DNA of 52,353 nt from Rhodoferax sp. (GCA_031291295.1 JARLJI010000119.1:1-52353); one strand, 5' to 3'; positions 36,341 through 46,291 are shown, numbered from the stretch's first letter. Notes: generated by a model from the sequence alone, not told the origin. Translations and numbers: made by a program.

Positions 36341-38734
36341 TCAAAACCCCTTAATGACCTTGATGGCGGCGACGCCCAGGCCGAAGTTGGAGAAGATCTG
36401 GGTCCAGTCCTTGAGGGCGCGGGTGATGAAGTTGTAGCGGGACTCGCGGTCGATCTGGGCGGGCACCACCAGGGTGTCGCCGGGCATCATGTCGAGCGAC
36501 TCGAAGCCGCCGCCAAAGAAGCCGCTGCGGTCGCGCCGCGCGATGATGGTGCCGTCGGCGCGCAGCACAAAGGCCTGGTCGGGCTCGGCGTCTTCGGTCA
36601 GGCCGGCGGACTTGATGACGTCGCCCACGGTCTTTCCGCGCTTGTAGATGAACACGTTTTCGTTGTTGACCGAGCCGAACGCGGACACGAAGCTGGGTAC
36701 GGAGGGGACCAGGATGCGGTCGCCGTCTTCGAGCGGCAGGGGCGGCAAGGCAGCCAGGGACGTGCCCTTCGGGTCCAGTTCCAGCGCGACGCGGCCGTTG
36801 CTCTTGAACGACTTGAGGCGCTCGAGCTGGCTTTTCATCTGCTGTTGCTGCTGTTGCTGCTGCAGCTGAACCTGCGCCGCGCGGTCCGCGCTGACGTTGG
36901 CATTGGCGGCAAGGGTGGTGAGCTGGCTTTGCTGCTGGGCCTCGAGCTTGCGGATCAGCATGTCCAGGTTTTCCTGCTGGTGCCGGCGCACCGATTCGCG
37001 GTCGAGCTCGGTGCCGAACACATAGGCTTGCGGCGTGAGACCGCCGATGCGCTGCAGCAGCTGGGGCAGCGTCTCGCCGGGAGCGGCCTGGTACACGCCG
37101 GGGGCGCCGACCTCGCCTTCCACGCGCACCAGGCGGGTTTGCCGCTCCACGGGCAGACGCAGGTCGTTCTGGCTCAGGATGGTGACCACGTCGCCGGGCT
37201 GCAGCGGCAGGTTGTTGGCCTCGTCGTGCTGTAGCACCACTTTGCCGAGGTTGAAGGGGATGAGTTCGGTGCGCAGCTGGCTGCGGTCGAGCCGCTCGAT
37301 GACGGCGTAGTCCCAGTTGATCTGGTCGGCCATGCCGCGCACGCGACTCGTGACGCTGGCGCCGGCCGCAGCCGCCGACTCGGCGTTTTGCACCAGCAGG
37401 TTCTTGCGCTTGTAGTAGTCGGGCGTGATGAGGGCGTCGCGCTCGGGAATGAGGTCGCGAATTTTCATGCCCGCGAACCAGGGGTAGCGCAGCGGCGCGG
37501 CCACGGTGCCCTGCAGGGTCACGGCGTTGGCAAAGGCGGGACTGATGTTCAACAGCGTGAGCACGTCGCCGTCGCGCAGGGGTTGCTGCAGGCCCTGGGC
37601 GTCAAGCGCCAGGTCTTGCACCTGGCGCGGCGGATTTTTTTCGGGGGCGATGCGTTCAATCAAGGCCTTGCGGGCGCTGGCCAGCGCGGGCACGCCGCCG
37701 CCCAGGTTGAGGATGTCGCCCACGCTGGTGGCGCTGGTCTTGAGTTCGTAGATGGCCTGGTGATCAAACGCACCGGTGACCGCCACTTGAGGGCCGACCG
37801 GAGGAATCACAATGACGTCGCCGGGCAGCAGGGGCACGTCGCGGCTCTTGTCGCCGCGGGCAATGAAGTCGTACAGGTCGATCGTGGTGATGGTCTTGCC
37901 CCCGCGCTTGAGCTGGATGTTGCGCATGGAGCCGTTGGCCGTGGGGCCGCCGCTGGCAAACAGGGCGTTGACCAGGGTGCTGAGGCTGGAGAGCTGCACG
38001 GTGCCCGGCTGCTCGGCCTGGCCCACCACGTAGACCTGGATGCTGCGCAGGCGGCCCAAGTTGGCGTTGACGCTGAAGTTGGTGAACACCTTGCCCAGGT
38101 GGTTGCGCAGCACGCCCTCCAACTCGCGCACCGGCACGCCGGCCAACGTGACCACGCCGGCCTTGGGCAGACTGACCTGGCCGTTGCGGTCGATGGTGAG
38201 GGTGCCGTCGAAGTCCACCACGCCCCAGATTTGCAGCTTGACCTCGTCGCCGGGGCCGAGCACGTAGTCGGCTGGCGCGGGGGCGCCGCCGTCGGGCACG
38301 TAGGCTTGCGGGTTTTCGAACAGGTCGCGGCCGTACACGGGCAGCAGCTTGCCGGTGGCTTCCTGCACGAAGCGCTGGAACTGGCTGGGTGCGGAGGGCC
38401 TGGCCGGTCGGGCCGGGGCAGCCTGGCGCGATGCCTCGGGTGCGGCGGCTTCGGAGCCGGGCATGGATGCGCGCGGGAGGCTGGACTTGACGCCGGCCAA
38501 GGGCGCGGGGCTGGCCGCCCGGGTCAGATCGGCCGGCGTGGCTGACGTCATGTAGGGCGTTGCCACGCTTGTGCTGGTTGGAGCGCCGAGGCTGCCGGCA
38601 TCGGCTGAAGTGGCCGCACTGGTGCCGACGGAGTTGGCTAACTGGGCCTGGGCGGCCAGGCTCAGGCCGGCGGCGGCCACTGACAAAAGCAGACGAGCCA
38701 GGGGTCGGTGTGAATTCGGGAAGTGAAACAGCAT
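36341..38734 (-). CDS. Wza-like polysaccharide export protein with multiple SLBB domains
   Basis: A 797-residue secreted protein with a signal peptide (residues about 1-31, ending AAQAQ). A Poly_export domain is visible as YVLGPGDEVKLQIWGVVDFDG and NGQVSLPKAGVVTLAGV. At least four SLBB-type units follow (for example VYVVGQAEQPGTVQLSS, VAVTGAFDHQAIYEL, VRVEGEVGAPGVYQA). Between the last units lies a coiled coil containing an eight-glutamine run. No lipobox cysteine is seen, so it may not be a classical lipoprotein. It should form the outer-membrane exit channel. I chose the ATG at 38734, where the signal peptide starts. It is about twice as long as E. coli Wza (379 residues). Confidence 0.87.
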   Translation of the reverse strand: MLFHFPNSHRPLARLLLSVAAAGLSLAAQAQLANSVGTSAATSADAGSLGAPTSTSVATPYMTSATPADLTRAASPAPLAGVKSSLPRASMPGSEAAAPEASRQAAPARPARPSAPSQFQRFVQEATGKLLPVYGRDLFENPQAYVPDGGAPAPADYVLGPGDEVKLQIWGVVDFDGTLTIDRNGQVSLPKAGVVTLAGVPVRELEGVLRNHLGKVFTNFSVNANLGRLRSIQVYVVGQAEQPGTVQLSSLSTLVNALFASGGPTANGSMRNIQLKRGGKTITTIDLYDFIARGDKSRDVPLLPGDVIVIPPVGPQVAVTGAFDHQAIYELKTSATSVGDILNLGGGVPALASARKALIERIAPEKNPPRQVQDLALDAQGLQQPLRDGDVLTLLNISPAFANAVTLQGTVAAPLRYPWFAGMKIRDLIPERDALITPDYYKRKNLLVQNAESAAAAGASVTSRVRGMADQINWDYAVIERLDRSQLRTELIPFNLGKVVLQHDEANNLPLQPGDVVTILSQNDLRLPVERQTRLVRVEGEVGAPGVYQAAPGETLPQLLQRIGGLTPQAYVFGTELDRESVRRHQQENLDMLIRKLEAQQQSQLTTLAANANVSADRAAQVQLQQQQQQQQMKSQLERLKSFKSNGRVALELDPKGTSLAALPPLPLEDGDRILVPSVPSFVSAFGSVNNENVFIYKRGKTVGDVIKSAGLTEDAEPDQAFVLRADGTIIARRDRSGFFGGGFESLDMMPGDTLVVPAQIDRESRYNFITRALKDWTQIFSNFGLGVAAIKVIKGF

Positions 38735-38818
38735 CGGGGACCTAAAACGGCAAGGCCGTGGCATGGCAGACACGGTGAAGATGAATGGAGGTGCAGGTCA
38801 TGGAGTGCATGCGCCGGC

Positions 38819-39559
38819 TTAGCCGGCGGCCACCAGGCTGGAGGAGGCGCCGAACCGGCGGTCGCGACCCGCATACCATTCGAGCGCCTGGTCCAGCGCC
38901 TCGGGCGTGAAGTCGGGCCACAGGGCATCGGAAAAATACAGTTCGGTGTAGGCCATTTGCCAAAGCATGAAGTTGCTGATGCGCGATTCGCCGCCGGTGC
39001 GGATCAAGAGGTCGGGGTCGGGCGCGTAGGCGGTGCTCAAGTGGCTGCGCAGGCTTTCGTCGCTGGCGGCGTCGACCGGCTCGCCCGGGTGCGCCGCCAG
39101 CCACGCCTTCACGGCCTGCAGCATGTCCCAGCGGCCGCCGTAGTTGGCGGCAATGGTGAGCGTGATCTTTTGGTTGCCGGCGGTCATGGCCTGCACATTG
39201 GTCATCAGTTTTTGCAGGCGTGCATCAAAGCCGCTGATGTCGCCAATGACCTTGAGGCGCACGCCCTTGGCGTGCATGTCGCTGGCTTCTTTTTGCAGGT
39301 AAAGCAGGAACAGACCCATGAGGCTGGACACCTCGTCGGCCGGACGCTTCCAGTTTTCGGTGCTGAAGGCGAACAGCGTGATGAAACGGATGCCGCGATC
39401 GGAGCACGCCTCCACCAGGCTGCGCACGCGCTTGGCCCCGCTGGCATGGCCGATAGCCTTGGGCAGGCCGCGCTGGCGCGCCCAGCGGCGGTTGCCATCC
39501 ATGATGATCGCCACATGCTGTGGCAGGTCGGCGGTGGCCGATGGTTGAAGTGTTGACAT
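38819..39559 (-). CDS. uppS: Di-trans,poly-cis-undecaprenyl diphosphate synthase
   Basis: A 246-residue cis-prenyltransferase. AIIMDGNRRWARQRG at residues 18-32 holds the diphosphate-binding aspartate, and GHASGAKRV, LFAFSTENWKRP, ANYGGRWDM, DLLIRTGGESRISNFMLWQMAYTEL and DALWPDF follow in family order. It makes the undecaprenyl diphosphate used as lipid carrier. The main uppS of proteobacteria normally sits with cdsA, dxr and bamA; this copy lies within the polysaccharide operon and is probably an additional one. An ATG at 39559 is used; its ribosome binding site is weak. The 5' leader holds an ops-like element and a hairpin. Confidence 0.92.
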   Translation of the reverse strand: MSTLQPSATADLPQHVAIIMDGNRRWARQRGLPKAIGHASGAKRVRSLVEACSDRGIRFITLFAFSTENWKRPADEVSSLMGLFLLYLQKEASDMHAKGVRLKVIGDISGFDARLQKLMTNVQAMTAGNQKITLTIAANYGGRWDMLQAVKAWLAAHPGEPVDAASDESLRSHLSTAYAPDPDLLIRTGGESRISNFMLWQMAYTELYFSDALWPDFTPEALDQALEWYAGRDRRFGASSSLVAAG

Positions 39560-39591
39560 GAATGCTTTTTGTTGTTTCAAACGGCAGCGCG

Positions 39592-39603
39592 CAGGCTACC
39601 GCA
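39592..39603 (-). promoter_or_regulatory. ops-like RfaH recruitment element
   Basis: On the transcribed sense of the operon the sequence is TGCGGTAGCCTG. The E. coli ops element is GGCGGTAGCGTG; 10 of 12 positions agree, including the central CGGTAGC. It lies 33 bases before the uppS ATG, directly after a perfect hairpin, and about 70 bases past the stop of the RfaH-like gene. I found no second copy of the motif in the promoter region of the cluster. Confidence 0.6.
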
Positions 39604-39631
39604 GTGTTTTGCGCCTATTTGCGCAAAACAC
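39604..39631 (-). terminator. Perfect 11-bp hairpin between the RfaH-like gene and uppS
   Basis: GTGTTTTGCGC and its exact complement flank a 6-base loop. In the direction of the operon it lies immediately upstream of the ops-like element. It is not followed by a T-run on that strand, so it is not a standard intrinsic terminator; it could be a pause, attenuator or processing site. Confidence 0.55.
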
Positions 39632-39670
39632 CACCCTTTTCTTCCCTGCCAGCGCCCGACCTTTTAGTCG

Positions 39671-40198
39671 TCAGGCCAGCTCGAGCTGGCCATGATCAAC
39701 ATGGACCAGTTGCTGCTGGCCCAGCAACTCCAGCAGCACGGCAACGCGCTTGCTCGAGACCGACTTGACCAGGCCTTCAAGGCCATTCAGCGCAGAATTC
39801 CTGAAACGCACCTGCTTGCCGGGCCGCAATGGGCTTAACTCGGCAAGGTCGGCTGCGTTTCTTTGATTTTCAAACGCTTGTATGACACGCAATGTGTCGG
39901 TTTTAACAACGGCTGGCCCAACCCCAAAACTCACAATGGATGCCACTCCACGCGTTGAACGCGCGGATGAAATCGACTGGGTGGCGTCTGCCGGCCTGAA
40001 AAAAACATAACGGGCAAACATCGGCTCAAAACCGATTTGCCCGCCAGCCGGCACCTTCTTGAAGTTTTTGTACAGCGGCAGATAGGCGTGAAAGCCCTGC
40101 TGCTGCAAATTAAGCAGCGCGACGTTTTCTTGCTTGGGTTTGGTGTAGGCCAGATACCAGCCGTTACTGTCTGCCGCGCTCCCTGCCTCGAAACTCAT
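39671..40198 (-). CDS. rfaH: RfaH-like transcription antiterminator (NusG paralogue)
   Basis: A 175-residue specialised NusG. The N-terminal NGN domain begins GWYLAYTKPKQENVALLNLQ. It continues with GFHAYLPLY, FEPMFARYVFFRP and the stretch STRGVASIVSFGVGPAVV, which closely follows RfaH (ATRGVSHFVRFGASPAIV). The C-terminal KOW-like part (RPGKQVRFRNSALNGLEGLV) ends the protein. RfaH rides on RNA polymerase and prevents early termination in long surface-polysaccharide operons after loading at ops. It precedes uppS and the export genes on the same strand. The ATG at 40198 is chosen because the NGN domain normally begins within about 15 residues; upstream codons look non-coding. E. coli RfaH has 162 residues. 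Confidence 0.88.
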   Translation of the reverse strand: MSFEAGSAADSNGWYLAYTKPKQENVALLNLQQQGFHAYLPLYKNFKKVPAGGQIGFEPMFARYVFFRPADATQSISSARSTRGVASIVSFGVGPAVVKTDTLRVIQAFENQRNAADLAELSPLRPGKQVRFRNSALNGLEGLVKSVSSKRVAVLLELLGQQQLVHVDHGQLELA

Positions 40199-40265
40199 TA
40201 ACCGATCCGTCCCTTGCTGGTTGCCAGGTTGCTCTTGCCACCAGCATCTTTTTCTCGTCCAGCCA

Positions 40266-40302
40266 CACCAAATTGGTGCAACCACAACGTTAAATTTTAG
40301 CA
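40266..40302 (-). promoter_or_regulatory. Possible promoter and palindrome upstream of the RfaH-like gene
   Basis: The 208 bases between the H-NS gene and the RfaH-like gene should hold the operon promoter. On the minus strand TGCTAAAAT (40294-40302) resembles an extended -10 element, with no good -35 match. A palindrome CACCAA-A-TTGGTG at 40266-40278 lies just downstream of the presumed start of transcription. Both are by eye only. Confidence 0.35.
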
Positions 40303-40406
40303 GTAACGAATTGCATCCATGCAGACAAGGGTTATTGGCCAGATCTCCAACGAGGTGGTTTGCAAATTTTTCGGCAATTTATCACCAACTTAGATGATGA
40401 ATGTCG

Positions 40407-40697
40407 TCAAATGATGACAAATTTCGCCCGATCCTGACCCTGGATCCACTTCGGCGGCTTGCCGCGGCCGGTCCAGGTCTCTCCGGTGGTGGGGTTGCGG
40501 TATTTGGCAGCCACTTTGGCATGCACCGTGCCGGTGCGCGCCTTGCCCGAGCGGAAAACATCTTGGGCGGTCAGGCCGAATTCAGCAACCAAGCCACGGA
40601 CTTGCGCCACGGCCTGGGCAATTTCATGCTGGCGCGCATCCTTGATTTGCTGTTCTAGGACTTCGCGCTGTTTCAGGAGTTCTTTGTAGGTGGACAT
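40407..40697 (-). CDS. H-NS family nucleoid-associated protein
   Basis: A 96-residue protein. The first half (about 1-35) is a coiled-coil oligomerisation segment, YKELLKQREVLEQQIKDARQ. The C-terminal half carries the H-NS DNA-binding core YRNPTTGETWTGRGKPPKW, the beta-proteobacterial (BpH3/Bv3F) form of the TWTG-GR-P motif. Such proteins bind AT-rich DNA and silence acquired genes. It stands at the upstream end of a cluster with AT-rich genes, so local silencing is plausible but not shown. The 120 bases upstream are AT-rich and presumably hold its promoter. It is separate from the RfaH-like gene by 208 bases. Confidence 0.92.
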   Translation of the reverse strand: MSTYKELLKQREVLEQQIKDARQHEIAQAVAQVRGLVAEFGLTAQDVFRSGKARTGTVHAKVAAKYRNPTTGETWTGRGKPPKWIQGQDRAKFVII

Positions 40698-40820
40698 AAT
40701 CGATGCTTCGAATGCATTTCAGAGTTAATGAAGCTCGAATAATAGTCGAAAGCATTACAAAATAAAATAATGTTCTTGAATCAAGCTAGAAACTTATTGA
40801 TAACTGGGTCTTATTCCTGA

Positions 40821-42125
40821 TTAATCTTCAGTGGGAGCGCTTATTTTCGTAGCCAGCACCTTGTCAATCCGTTTGCCATCCAGATCCACTACTTCAAACA
40901 CCCAGCCGGCGCATTCGATACGCTCGCCGGTGACGGGCAGCCGGCCCGAAACCGACATCAGCAGGCCGGCGACGGTGTTGTAGCGGCCGCGGTCTTCTTC
41001 GGGCAGTTCGTGGATATCGAGCCGGGTTTTGAGCTCCCCCACCGGCATCAGGCCATCGAGCAGCCAGGAGCCGTCTTCGCGCAACGTGGCCCAGGCGTCG
41101 GCCTGGGCACCGGGCTGCAGCTCGCCGGTGATGGCCTCGAGCAGGTCGCGCGGGGTCATCAGGCCCTGTACCACGCCGTATTCGTCCACCACAAAAATCA
41201 TGCGGCCCGACTTGGCGCGAAACTGCTCGAGCAACTCCATGCCGCTCAGGGTTTCGGGCAGAAAGGCGGCGGGCTGGGCGTGCGATTCGATGGTGCCCGG
41301 CGCGTCGGGGCCGAGTTCGAGCAGCCGGCCCACACTGATGATGCCCACCACATGGTCCAGCGAACCGCGGCACACCGGATACCAGGAGTGCGAGCCTTTT
41401 TCGCCGCCAGCCCCCACCAGCCTTAGGCTTTGCACTACGGTATTTGTAGCATCGAGCCACTCCACATCGGTGCGCGGCACCATCAGCGAGGTCAGAGGCC
41501 GGTCGTCCAAGCGGAACACGTTTTGCACCATCTGGTGCTCGTGCTCCTCGATCACGCCGGCGTCCAGGCCTTCTTCGAGGCTGGCCGCGATTTCTTCCTC
41601 GGTCATGGCCCGGACCGCAGCGTTGTCCACGCGCAGCAGCTTGAGCACGGTGTGCGTGCTGAATGACAGCAGCCGCACAAACGGCTTGCCCGCCGAGGCC
41701 ACCCAGGTCATGGGGCGTGAGACCCGGCGCGCCACCGTTTCGGGATAAAGCTGGCCGATGCGCTTGGGCACCAGCTCGCCAAACACAATGGTGACGTAGG
41801 TGATGATGGCAACCACCAGGGCCGTGGCACTGATGTCGGCCACGCGCACGGAGACGCCGAAGGTCTGGATCCAGACCGAGACGCCCGCGCTGAACGCCGC
41901 CTCGCCAATGATGCCGTTGAGCATGCCGATCGAGGTGATGCCGACCTGCACCGACGAGAGAAACTGCGTCGGGTTGTCCAGCAGATCCAGCGCGGCCTGG
42001 GCGCCCTTGTCGCCGCCCTCGGCCATCACGCCGAGCCGTGCCTTGCGGCTGGACGCCAGCGCCAGCTCGGACATGGCAAACACGCCATTGAGCAGGGTCA
42101 ACAGCGCGATTAGCAGGAAATCCAT
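40821..42125 (-). CDS. CorC/TlyC-like (CNNM) transporter-associated protein
   Basis: A 434-residue protein with an N-terminal DUF21/CNNM membrane domain (about residues 1-190, three to four helices, including LTLLNGVFAMSELAL). A CBS pair (MVPRTDVEWLD near 215, and MIFVVDEYGVVQGLMTPRDLL near 305) and a C-terminal CorC_HlyC domain (AGLLMSVSGRLPVTGERI) follow. The family has been linked to Mg2+/Co2+ efflux; the older hemolysin label is not supported by function. It diverges from apaH with only 24 bases between the start codons, so their promoters must lie within each other's leaders or coding ends. Confidence 0.9.
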   Translation of the reverse strand: MDFLLIALLTLLNGVFAMSELALASSRKARLGVMAEGGDKGAQAALDLLDNPTQFLSSVQVGITSIGMLNGIIGEAAFSAGVSVWIQTFGVSVRVADISATALVVAIITYVTIVFGELVPKRIGQLYPETVARRVSRPMTWVASAGKPFVRLLSFSTHTVLKLLRVDNAAVRAMTEEEIAASLEEGLDAGVIEEHEHQMVQNVFRLDDRPLTSLMVPRTDVEWLDATNTVVQSLRLVGAGGEKGSHSWYPVCRGSLDHVVGIISVGRLLELGPDAPGTIESHAQPAAFLPETLSGMELLEQFRAKSGRMIFVVDEYGVVQGLMTPRDLLEAITGELQPGAQADAWATLREDGSWLLDGLMPVGELKTRLDIHELPEEDRGRYNTVAGLLMSVSGRLPVTGERIECAGWVFEVVDLDGKRIDKVLATKISAPTED

Positions 42126-42149
42126 GAATCAGGGGAGAAAATCAACACC

Positions 42150-43007
42150 ATGGCACTTTACTTGATTGGCGACGTGCAGGGCTGCGATGCGGCCTTGCAG
42201 CGGCTGTTGGACAAAATTGATTTCTCGCCGAGCCGCGACACCCTGTACCAGCTGGGCGACCTGGTCAACCGCGGCCCGGACTCGGTGGGCGTGCTGCGCC
42301 GCATGCTGCGCTATGGCGACGCGGCGCGCTGCCTGCTGGGCAACCACGACCTGCACCTGCTGGCCGTCGCCCATGGCGTGCGCAAGCCGCACCGGAACGA
42401 CACGCTGGGCGGCGTGCTGGATGCGCCCGATCGCGAGGCCCTGCTCGACTGGCTGCGCCAGCAGCGCCTGGCGATGCTGGAAACGGTGGCGGGTCGGCCC
42501 CTTTTAATGATCCACGCCGGTGTCCTGCCTGCGTGGACAGCTAGCAAAACAGTAGCATTGGCGGCGGAGGTGGAAGCCCTGATGCGCAGTGACGCGCTTG
42601 GCGAATTTTTGCCGCAAATGTATGGCAACGAGCCCGCGCAATGGAGCGATGCCCTCACCGGCGCGGCCCGGCTGCGCGTGATCGTCAATGCGCTCACGCG
42701 CCTGCGCTTTTGCAGCGCGGGCGGGGTGATGGAGTTCGCCACCAAGGAGGGCGCCGGGGCGGCGCCTGCGGGTTACCTGCCCTGGTTCGACGTGCCGGGC
42801 CGGCAGACGGCCGATGTGACCGTCGCCTTCGGCCACTGGTCCACGCTGGGCGTGCTGGCGCGACCTGATGTGCTGTCGCTGGACACGGGCTGCGTCTGGG
42901 GCGGCTGCCTGAGTGCGCTGCGGTTGGACACGGTCGCCGCGCCGGGCCAGCGCGTCGGGGGCGAGCTGATTCGGGTCAAGTGCGAGCAGGCGCGAGTACC
43001 GGGGTGA
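42150..43007 (+). CDS. apaH: Symmetrical bis(5'-nucleosyl)-tetraphosphatase
   Basis: A 285-residue metallophosphoesterase that cuts Ap4A into two ADP. The calcineurin-type signatures are YLIGDVQGCDAALQ at the N-terminus, LGDLVNRGPDSVGVLR near 31, LLGNHDLHL near 64 and LMIHAGVLPAW near 119; a late histidine lies in AFGHWSTLG. Ap4A hydrolysis links to stress responses and nucleotide hygiene. The ATG sits 24 bases from the divergent CorC-like gene. Convergent with rhlE; about 30 bases lie between the stops. Confidence 0.93.
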   Translation: MALYLIGDVQGCDAALQRLLDKIDFSPSRDTLYQLGDLVNRGPDSVGVLRRMLRYGDAARCLLGNHDLHLLAVAHGVRKPHRNDTLGGVLDAPDREALLDWLRQQRLAMLETVAGRPLLMIHAGVLPAWTASKTVALAAEVEALMRSDALGEFLPQMYGNEPAQWSDALTGAARLRVIVNALTRLRFCSAGGVMEFATKEGAGAAPAGYLPWFDVPGRQTADVTVAFGHWSTLGVLARPDVLSLDTGCVWGGCLSALRLDTVAAPGQRVGGELIRVKCEQARVPG

Positions 43008-43037
43008 ACGAGCATTGGCAGGTCGATGCCCGCGCGC

Positions 43038-44474
<1,437 letters not shown>

Positions 44475-44534
44475 TTAGCATTCCATTATCGCATTTAGCG
44501 ATAAAAAGAGCCGATTCCCCGTCGACGCCGCTTG

Positions 44535-45425
44535 TTACAGGCTGCGCGCGCTGAACGTATCGCAGTCTTTCACGCTGCCGTTTTGCAGCCCGGCGTTGAA
44601 CCAGTGGGTGCGCTGGGCGCTGGTGCCGTGGGTGAAGGTTTCGGGCACCACATGGCCGGTGGCGGCCTTTTGCAAGGCATCGTCGCCAATCTTGGCCGCG
44701 GCGTTCATGGCGGATTCGATGTCACCGTTTTCCAGGATCTGGCGCGACGTCTGCGCGTGGTTGGCCCAGACGCCGGCAAAGCAGTCGGCCTGCAGTTCCA
44801 GCCGCACGCTCAGGGCGTTGGACTGGGCCTGACTCGCGTGGCTGCGCAGCTCATCCACCTTGGCGCTGATGCCCAGCAGGTTCTGCACGTGGTGGCCGAC
44901 CTCGTGCGCGATCACATACGCCTGGGCGAATTCGCCGGGCGCACCGAGCTGGTTCTTCAGGGTCTGGTAGAAGTCCAGGTCGATATACACCTTGCGATCG
45001 ACGGGGCAGTAGAACGGGCCCATGGCCGATTCGCCCTGGCCGCAGGCAGTGGGCGTCGCGCCACGAAACAGCACGAGTTTGGGGTCGGTGTAGGTGCCGC
45101 CGGCCTTGGAAAATATGTCGGTCCAGACGTCTTCGGTATCGGCCAGCACGGTGGCGACGAACTTTGCCATGCGGTCATCGGCCGGTGGCGCGTGGGCAGG
45201 TGCCTGCTGGGTTTGCGATACCGGAGCGCTGCCGCCACTGAGCAGGCTCAGCACCGTCATCGGGCTGATGCCGAAGAAGTACGACGCCACCAGCGCGATC
45301 ACGATCGAGCCAATGCCGATGTGCCGCCCACCCAGGCCGCCACCGCCCAAAAAGCCACCACCGCCACCACCGTCATCGCGGCGGTCTTCCACGTTGTCTG
45401 ATTCGCGGTTGCCTTCCCACTTCAT
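44535..45425 (-). CDS. ypfJ: YpfJ-like neutral zinc metallopeptidase
   Basis: A 296-residue protein of the zinc_peptidase (YpfJ/KPN_02809) family. It opens [18 protein letters not shown], then a glycine-rich stretch and a membrane helix at about 43-62. The zinc motif [15 protein letters not shown] (HExxH) lies in the second half, and [14 protein letters not shown] carries the distal glutamate/aspartate region. The active domain probably faces the periplasm. The ATG at 45425 has AGGAG upstream; the longer open frame runs into the divergent pcp gene and is rejected. Confidence 0.9.
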   Translation of the reverse strand: MKWEGNRESDNVEDRRDDGGGGGGFLGGGGLGGRHIGIGSIVIALVASYFFGISPMTVLSLLSGGSAPVSQTQQAPAHAPPADDRMAKFVATVLADTEDVWTDIFSKAGGTYTDPKLVLFRGATPTACGQGESAMGPFYCPVDRKVYIDLDFYQTLKNQLGAPGEFAQAYVIAHEVGHHVQNLLGISAKVDELRSHASQAQSNALSVRLELQADCFAGVWANHAQTSRQILENGDIESAMNAAAKIGDDALQKAATGHVVPETFTHGTSAQRTHWFNAGLQNGSVKDCDTFSARSL

Positions 45426-45476
45426 ACCCGACTCCTGTGATGTGCTGACGCAGCGATCCTGCGCTACAGTGCCAGC

Positions 45477-46136
45477 ATGGTAACCGCCCAACGTCCACCC
45501 CCCACCGTGCTGCTGACAGGGTTCGACGCCTTCGGCGGCGAGCGCGTCAACCCGAGCTGGCTGGCCGTGCAGGCGCTGCACGGGCGCCGGATAGCCGGGC
45601 ACCGCGTCATCGCGGCCCAGTTGCCGACCGTGTTTGACGAGTCGCTGCACGTGCTGCGCGGCCTGCTCAAACAGTACCGGCCCGCGCTTGTGATCTGCGT
45701 GGGCCAAGCCGGCGGGCGCAGCGCCCTGTCGCTAGAGCGCGTGGCCATCAATATTAACGATGCACGCATTGCCGACAATGCCGCGGCGCAACCGATAGAT
45801 ACGCCGGTCATTGCGGACGGGCCGGCCGCGTATTTCACCACCCTGCCGATCAAGGCCATGCTGGCGGCGCTGCAACAGGCTGGCGTGGCGGCCGAAGTGT
45901 CGCAAACCGCGGGCACCTTTGTCTGCAACCATGTGTTCTACGGCTTGATGCACCTGCTGGCCACGCAGCGCGGCTGCAAGCGCACACGCGGCGGCTTTAT
46001 TCACGTGCCCTATTTGCCCGAGCAAGGCGTGCCCTCGATGGCGCTGGATGACATGGTGTGCGGCCTGCGACTGGCGGTGCGCTGCGCATTGGTCACGCAG
46101 CACGACATCGCGCGGGGCGCAGGTGCGATCAGTTGA
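45477..46136 (+). CDS. pcp: Pyroglutamyl-peptidase I
   Basis: A 219-residue cysteine peptidase (C15) that removes N-terminal pyroglutamate from peptides. Start motif [18 protein letters not shown], the glutamate-bearing [18 protein letters not shown], catalytic cysteine in [14 protein letters not shown] near residue 146 and the histidine in [12 protein letters not shown]. It lies beside a peptide importer and an M55 peptidase, so it may work on imported peptides. Its stop overlaps the ATG of a broken downstream gene (TGATG), a trace of a former operon. The 51 bases to divergent ypfJ hold both leaders. Confidence 0.92.
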   Translation: MVTAQRPPPTVLLTGFDAFGGERVNPSWLAVQALHGRRIAGHRVIAAQLPTVFDESLHVLRGLLKQYRPALVICVGQAGGRSALSLERVAININDARIADNAAAQPIDTPVIADGPAAYFTTLPIKAMLAALQQAGVAAEVSQTAGTFVCNHVFYGLMHLLATQRGCKRTRGGFIHVPYLPEQGVPSMALDDMVCGLRLAVRCALVTQHDIARGAGAIS

Positions 46137-46291
46137 TGAGCAGCCCCGAGCCCGCCGGCCCGCGCGTGCTGGACGCCACGCAGACCGCGGCACTGCTGCC
46201 CTACCCCAAACTGGCCCGGCTGGGATTTGGCCGCTGCGCGGCTCGCCTTGCGTTAGGCGTTAGGGTCTGGGCGAGTACGACACGGTACTGA
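46136..46291 (+). pseudogene. 5' remnant of an ornithine-cyclodeaminase-like gene
   Basis: Starting with the ATG overlapping the pcp stop, about 27 codons read [20 protein letters not shown] and then LPYPKLA. This matches, from memory, the beginning of ornithine cyclodeaminase / pyrroline-2-carboxylate reductase family proteins (about 310-330 residues). After about 46216 the reading frame continues 25 codons of unrelated sequence to a stop. The rest of the gene is missing; an opposite-strand small gene begins to overlap there. The deletion point cannot be fixed exactly. Confidence 0.55.

Noticed and set aside
39604..39631. Calling the hairpin before uppS a classical intrinsic terminator
   Set aside because: No T-run follows on the operon strand; listed as a hairpin of uncertain role instead.
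42520..42570. A possible third dispersed repeat inside apaH (agctagcaaaacagtagc)
   Set aside because: Only a short resemblance to the AATAGC-type repeat, and the encoded ApaH sequence is normal in length there.
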